Part shown: in pieces, positions 59,712-64,000 of the stretch | How the letters are laid out: each line of letters starts with the position of its first letter | How positions within the stretch are numbered: position 1 is the stretch's first letter | Source: Lacticaseibacillus casei DSM 20011 = JCM 1134 = ATCC 393 | GTDB taxonomy: Bacteria > Bacillota > Bacilli > Lactobacillales > Lactobacillaceae | Length of the DNA stretch: 64,000 bases | Assembly (NCBI RefSeq): GCF_000829055.1 | Contig: NZ_AP012544.1 | Span: forward strand, 372,001-436,000 | Direction of reading: 5' to 3' | Notes under the pieces: model-generated | The model's database searches: none | Told to the model about the DNA's origin: nothing | What the model saw: the letters and a program-made list of their open reading frames with translations, nothing else | Translations under genes and position numbers: made by a program

Positions 59712-60428
59712 ATGCGTAAGTACGATGTCATTTATCAGGATCTGAAGGACAAGATTGAAGCAGAGATTTATGTAACGGGATCGTTGCTACCAAGTGAACG
59801 GACGTTGCAGGAAATGTACCGGGCGTCGCGCGACACGATACGAAAAGCATTGCAGCTGCTCAAAGACGACGGGTTTATCCAGTCGCAAAAAGGTAAAGGT
59901 TCAACGGTGATTAATCGGCAGGAATACGTTTTTCCCGTTTCAGGAGTTGTGAGTTATGCCGAACTGGCCAAACAATTTCACTTACAGACGCGAACCGTCA
60001 TTTTGGCCAATCATTTTGCAACGTTACCAGCCAAGTCGTTTAAGGACGTGGATCCACATGTGACGACTAAACAGATGCGGTTTTTGAAGCGGGTGCGGTA
60101 TTTGAAAGGCGAGCCGGACATTATCGATATCGATTATCTTGATCCTAAGGTAGTGCCGCCGATTCCGGAGTCGGCAGCCAAGGATTCGTTGTATGCCTAT
60201 CTTGAAGGTCAGGTGGGATTGACCATTGCCTATGCGACCAAGGAAATCACGGTGGAAACAACCACCGAAGAAGATCGGCGTTACCTGAAGTTGCCCCAAG
60301 CCGCAGTGGTCGTCGTGGTTCGCAGTTGCAGCAGTCTGGTGGATACGACAAAGTTTCAATACACGGAGTCGCGGCACCGGGCGGATCGGTTTAAGTTTCA
60401 TGATTTTGCGCGGCGAATGCGGCCGTGA
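59712..60428 (+). CDS. treR: GntR-family trehalose operon repressor
   Basis: 238 residues, GGAGG upstream. N-terminal winged helix (ILPSERTLQEMYRASRDTIRKAL type, residues 25-65), then a UTRA ligand domain (VRYLKGEPDIIDIDYLD). Represses treC and the PTS gene and is inactivated by trehalose-6-phosphate, by family knowledge. It is the first gene after the palindromic operator, so it is autoregulated. Confidence 0.93.
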   Translation: MRKYDVIYQDLKDKIEAEIYVTGSLLPSERTLQEMYRASRDTIRKALQLLKDDGFIQSQKGKGSTVINRQEYVFPVSGVVSYAELAKQFHLQTRTVILANHFATLPAKSFKDVDPHVTTKQMRFLKRVRYLKGEPDIIDIDYLDPKVVPPIPESAAKDSLYAYLEGQVGLTIAYATKEITVETTTEEDRRYLKLPQAAVVVVVRSCSSLVDTTKFQYTESRHRADRFKFHDFARRMRP

Positions 60429-60478
60429 ATGGTGGCAGGTCGAGCTTCAGTTAAAGGTGAAGATTAAGGAGGTGCATG

Positions 60479-62131
60479 ATGGGATTTCATAAGAAAGTCA
60501 TTTATCAGCTGTATCCCAAGTCATTTTATGACAGCAATGGCGACGGGGTCGGCGATTTGCGTGGCATTATTGACAAGATTGATTATCTTAAGTCATTGCA
60601 CGTCGACATGATCTGGTTCAATCCATTTTTCGTGTCACCACAATACGATAACGGTTATGATGTTGCCGATTATCGCAACATTGATCCGCGGTTCGGTACG
60701 ATGGCGGATTTTGAAGAATTGGCTAAGAAACTCAAAGAAGCTGGTATCGATATCATGTTGGACATGGTGTTGAATCATACCAGCACGGAACATGAATGGT
60801 TCCAGAAGGCGTTGGCTGGCGACAAGCATTATCAAGCCTATTATTATATTCGCCCGCCAAAGCCGGATGGCAGCTTGCCGACTAACTGGGAAAGCAAATT
60901 CGGCGGACCAGCGTGGGCACCGTTTGGCGACACCGGCAATTATTATCTGCATTTATATGAACGCCGCCAAGCTGATTTGGATTGGCACAATCCAGCAGTT
61001 CGGCAAGAAGCTGCAGCGATTATTAACTTTTGGCGTGCCAAGGGTGTCCACGGATTCCGGTTCGATGTGTTGAACGTGATCGGCAAGGCAGAAAAACTGG
61101 TCGATGCACCGCCAAAGGTTGCCAGCAAAACGCTGTACACGGATACGCCGATCGTTCAGGACTATTTGAAGGAATTGGCCGCTAACAGCTTCGGCCAAGA
61201 CCCTAACAGCGTCACGGTGGGCGAAATGAGTTCGACAACTGTTAAGAACTCAATCGCCTACACGAAGCCGGAAAATCATGAGTTATCCATGGTTTTTCAG
61301 TTCCACCACTTGAAGACGGATTACAAGAACGGTGAAAAGTGGACGAAAGAACCGTATGACTTCAATGCATTGCGGGACATTTTGCATACCTGGGGTCAAC
61401 AGTTGGATCAAGGTGGCGGCTGGCAGGCGCTGTTCTGGAATAACCACGATCAGCCACGGGCACTCAATCGTTTTGGCAACGTTGACAAGTATCGGGTTAA
61501 AAGTGCCGAAATGCTTGCTGCGGCGATTCATCTCAGTCGCGGCACTCCATATATCTATATGGGTGAGGAAATCGGCATGACCGATCCGCACTACCATTCA
61601 ATGGCTGATTATGTGGATATTGAAGCCAAGAATGCTTACAAGGCATTGCTCAAGGAAGGTAAGTCGGAAAAAGAGGCGTTTGCCATCATTTTAGCGAAGG
61701 CTCGCGATAACAGTCGGACGCCGATGCAGTGGGATGATTCGGCGAATGCCGGTTTTACCACCGGCACGCCTTGGTTGCGGCCGACGAATCAAAAAGACAT
61801 CAACGTCAAAGATGAGTTGGCCCATGGTGAGATTTTCCGATTTTATCAAAAGCTTATTGCACTGCGGAAACAATATGACGTGATCAGTGACGGCAGTTAT
61901 GAACCGTTTGGAACCGACATCGACCGCTTGTATGCGTACGAACGGGTTGCTGGTGCGGATCACCTGCTGGTCCTGAATAACTTCAGTGACAAGGCGATCA
62001 CAGTACCGCTGCCAAATCGATTCCAATCCGCAAAAGTGCTTATTACCAACGAATCAGAATTAATACCAACTGCAACGATGACATTGCCGCCGTATGCGAC
62101 GATCGCATTGTTGACATCGGAAGAGAATTAA
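60479..62131 (+). CDS. treC: Trehalose-6-phosphate hydrolase
   Basis: 550 residues, start ATG 60479 (6 bases after AAGGAGG; ATG 60476 is closer). GH13 enzyme that splits trehalose-6-phosphate into glucose and glucose-6-phosphate. GH13 motifs DMVLNHTS, GFRFDVLN (nucleophile Asp), VGEMSS (acid Glu) and NNHDQPR (stabilising Asp) are all intact. Full length. Follows treR by about 50 bp. Confidence 0.95.
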   Translation: MGFHKKVIYQLYPKSFYDSNGDGVGDLRGIIDKIDYLKSLHVDMIWFNPFFVSPQYDNGYDVADYRNIDPRFGTMADFEELAKKLKEAGIDIMLDMVLNHTSTEHEWFQKALAGDKHYQAYYYIRPPKPDGSLPTNWESKFGGPAWAPFGDTGNYYLHLYERRQADLDWHNPAVRQEAAAIINFWRAKGVHGFRFDVLNVIGKAEKLVDAPPKVASKTLYTDTPIVQDYLKELAANSFGQDPNSVTVGEMSSTTVKNSIAYTKPENHELSMVFQFHHLKTDYKNGEKWTKEPYDFNALRDILHTWGQQLDQGGGWQALFWNNHDQPRALNRFGNVDKYRVKSAEMLAAAIHLSRGTPYIYMGEEIGMTDPHYHSMADYVDIEAKNAYKALLKEGKSEKEAFAIILAKARDNSRTPMQWDDSANAGFTTGTPWLRPTNQKDINVKDELAHGEIFRFYQKLIALRKQYDVISDGSYEPFGTDIDRLYAYERVAGADHLLVLNNFSDKAITVPLPNRFQSAKVLITNESELIPTATMTLPPYATIALLTSEEN

Positions 62132-62144
62132 GGAGGAACCAAAA

Positions 62145-64000
62145 ATGGCTGATGAAAAGAAGCTACACATTTTGGCGCCTGTTTCAGGGCTTGCCATGGC
62201 GATTACAGACGTCTCCGATCCGGTCTTTTCACAGAAAATGATGGGTGATGGCTTTGGTATTGAACCATCAGATGGTCAGATTGCTGCGCCGGTTGACGGA
62301 CGCATCATGATGATTGCCGATACCAAGCATGCAATCGGGATTAAAGCCGATGACGGCGCCGAGTTGTTGATTCACTTGGGCATTGATACGGTTGAGTTGA
62401 AAGGCGCACCGTTTGAAATCGATACGGCAATGGATGCCAAAGTCAAAGCCGGCGACGTGATTGGCTCCATGGATTTGGATGCAATCAAGAAAGCCGGCAA
62501 AAAGACCACGGTCATTGTTGCGATTACCAATACCAATGACGTGGTTGATCATCTTGATGTCACCCCGGGCGAAGTTAAGGTTGGTGAAGAAGTTGCCGTG
62601 ATGACACCTAAGGCAGCGGCGGCTACATCAACAACCGCGGCGACGCCAAATAAGAAGGAAAGCAAGTATGCGGCGACTGCCCGCCAGATTATTGCTGATG
62701 TCGGCGGGGCGCAGAACGTCAATAGTTTGATTCACTGTATCACCCGGTTGCGGTTTTATCTGAAAGATGAACAAAAGCCGGACGATGACACAGTGCGCAA
62801 CATTCCGGGCGTCATTGATGTTGCCCGAGCAAACGGCCAGTATCAAGTGGTCATTGGGCAAGCCGTCACTGACGTTTATGATGAAGTCATTAAACAGTTA
62901 GGCCCCGGCTACTCTAATGCTGAAGGTACTGCGGAAGCCATTAAAGAAACCCAAGCAGAGGCTAAAGATACCAGCTTCTGGGGCACAATCAAACGTTGGA
63001 CCCAAGCGTTGATCGGGACGATAACCGGATCCATGATTCCGGTTATCGGACTGTTGGCCGCCAGTGGGATGCTCAAAGGTGTTCTCAACATTATGACCAC
63101 CTGGTTCCATCTTTCAACAACGGATCCGACATACGTGATTATTAATGCGATGGGCGATGCAGCTTTTTACTTCCTGCCTGTGATCGTTGGTTTCACGGCC
63201 GCGCAAAAACTCGGCTCGGATCCGGTTATCGTTGGCATTATCGGTGCGTTCCTGATTTATCCATCAATTGCTAAGATTGCAACGGCTGGTAAAGTTAGCG
63301 GTACGTTACTGGGCATGGGGGTCAATGCCAGTTTCTTCGGCTTACCTGTCCACATTGCGAATTACACGTATTCGATTTTCCCGATGATTTTTGCGGCATG
63401 GATGGCAGCCAAGCTTGAACCGTGGATCAAGAGCTGGATGCCGCTGGTTCTGCGGATGATTTTCACGCCGCTGGTTGAAATCTTCTTAGTCGGCATGACG
63501 GTTGTCTTGGTTGTCGGGCCACTGATCACGGTGCTGTCTGGTGCGATCACATCCGGGATTCAGGCATTACTCAGCTTGACGCCAATGATTTCCGACGCCA
63601 TTATTGCCGGTCTGTATCAGGTTCTGGTTATCTTCGGATTGCACTGGGCGGTTATCCCGGTTATTACCGCACAATTGTCTTCGGCACACCCAGAGTCCGT
63701 GCTTAACGGCATCGTCTCCATTTCTATGATTGCCCAAGGTGCCGGCGCGTTGGCTGTCTGGGTTAAGACCAAGCACAACCCAGCACTGAAAGGTTTGTCT
63801 ATTTCCGCGTTCATCAGCGCATGCTGCGGCATCACCGAACCTGCGATGTATGGTGTTAACTTGAAGTACGGCCGGGTCTTCGTCTTTGCTAGTATCGGTG
63901 CCGCAATCGGTGGCGTTGTCAATGGCCTGTTAGGTGTTTCGATGTACGGATTCACTGGCAGCTTCATTGGTTTTCCATCATTTGCTGCTCCGGGTTGGGC
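62145..64000 (+). CDS. Trehalose PTS transporter EIIABC (partial at window end)
   Basis: ATG 62145 with AGGAGG upstream, open to the window edge (618 residues). Residues 1-150 are glucose-type EIIA with His62 and His77 (KHAIG, LLIHLG), 155-172 an Ala/Thr linker, 173-250 EIIB with Cys198 (SLIHCITRLRF), and from about 275 EIIC with many membrane segments (GLPVHIANYTYSIFPMIFA). The order A-B-C is notable; most beta-glucoside-type trehalose PTS proteins are B-C-A or B-C. It imports trehalose as its 6-phosphate, the substrate of TreC. Confidence 0.92.
   Translation, partial: MADEKKLHILAPVSGLAMAITDVSDPVFSQKMMGDGFGIEPSDGQIAAPVDGRIMMIADTKHAIGIKADDGAELLIHLGIDTVELKGAPFEIDTAMDAKVKAGDVIGSMDLDAIKKAGKKTTVIVAITNTNDVVDHLDVTPGEVKVGEEVAVMTPKAAAATSTTAATPNKKESKYAATARQIIADVGGAQNVNSLIHCITRLRFYLKDEQKPDDDTVRNIPGVIDVARANGQYQVVIGQAVTDVYDEVIKQLGPGYSNAEGTAEAIKETQAEAKDTSFWGTIKRWTQALIGTITGSMIPVIGLLAASGMLKGVLNIMTTWFHLSTTDPTYVIINAMGDAAFYFLPVIVGFTAAQKLGSDPVIVGIIGAFLIYPSIAKIATAGKVSGTLLGMGVNASFFGLPVHIANYTYSIFPMIFAAWMAAKLEPWIKSWMPLVLRMIFTPLVEIFLVGMTVVLVVGPLITVLSGAITSGIQALLSLTPMISDAIIAGLYQVLVIFGLHWAVIPVITAQLSSAHPESVLNGIVSISMIAQGAGALAVWVKTKHNPALKGLSISAFISACCGITEPAMYGVNLKYGRVFVFASIGAAIGGVVNGLLGVSMYGFTGSFIGFPSFAAPGW

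Noticed and set aside
1..64000. CRISPR array
   Set aside because: No set of regularly spaced direct repeats of 25-40 bp was seen; the only short-period repeats are the collagen-like tract and the TGCAAC triplet.

Overview
The window looks like a chromosomal segment of a low-GC lactic acid bacterium of the Lacticaseibacillus casei group (casei/paracasei/rhamnosus). The reasons are the WxL/Csc cell-surface cluster, the T-box controlled methionine genes, the TreR-treC-PTS locus, and a tailed prophage whose Dit, Tal, holin and endolysin resemble those of L. casei siphophages. This assignment rests on protein character only; no database search was run.

Bases 1 to about 29,600 are the right part of a siphophage-type prophage, with its integrase, repressor and left end outside the window. 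In order they hold: a RusA resolvase and a chain of small genes joined by ATGA stop-start overlaps, including an adenine methyltransferase, DUF1642 and YopX proteins; an ArpU late regulator whose 3' end carries three TGCAAC repeats at an 11-bp period; two tRNA-like elements; a metallophosphoesterase; two HNH nucleases and a glutaredoxin-like protein; a probable cos region; then terminase, portal, ClpP-type protease, capsid, connectors, major tail protein, tail chaperones, tape measure, Dit with a large insert, Tal with collagen-like repeats, XkdX, holin and a GH25-SH3-LysM endolysin. After the lysis terminator lies a separately promoted Panacea (DUF4065) gene with a very short partner ORF, then a candidate right attachment region.

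Bases 29,700 to 45,200 are host genes flanked and interrupted by two 1,261-bp IS30-family copies in opposite orientation, with identical predicted transposases. One copy splits a bidirectional terminator downstream of a methionine T-box operon (amino-acid ABC permease, binding protein, cystathionine gamma-synthase-like enzyme). The other is inserted in frame-restorable fashion in a 657-residue lectin/WxL gene of a csc cluster (cscB, cscA, cscD, cscC). Both copies have 13-bp flanking direct repeats. Between them are also a Ser/Thr-rich secreted protein and a BrnQ transporter under an isoleucine T-box.

Bases 45,200 to 64,000 are ordinary host metabolism and transport: an EamA exporter, an ABC transporter pair, a vitamin B6 uptake and kinase pair, metE-metF behind a second methionine T-box, a heterodimeric ABC exporter with complementary degenerate ATP sites, an oxalate/formate-type MFS protein, and a trehalose operon (treR, treC, PTS EIIABC) whose promoter carries a perfect palindromic operator between -35 and -10 plus a cre site. 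The last gene runs off the window end. The most unusual signals are a structured minus-strand RNA candidate in the prophage (4819-4918), the phased TGCAAC repeats, the two shortened tRNA-like elements, the long hairpin in the csc cluster, and the IS30 pair with its hairpin-like targets.
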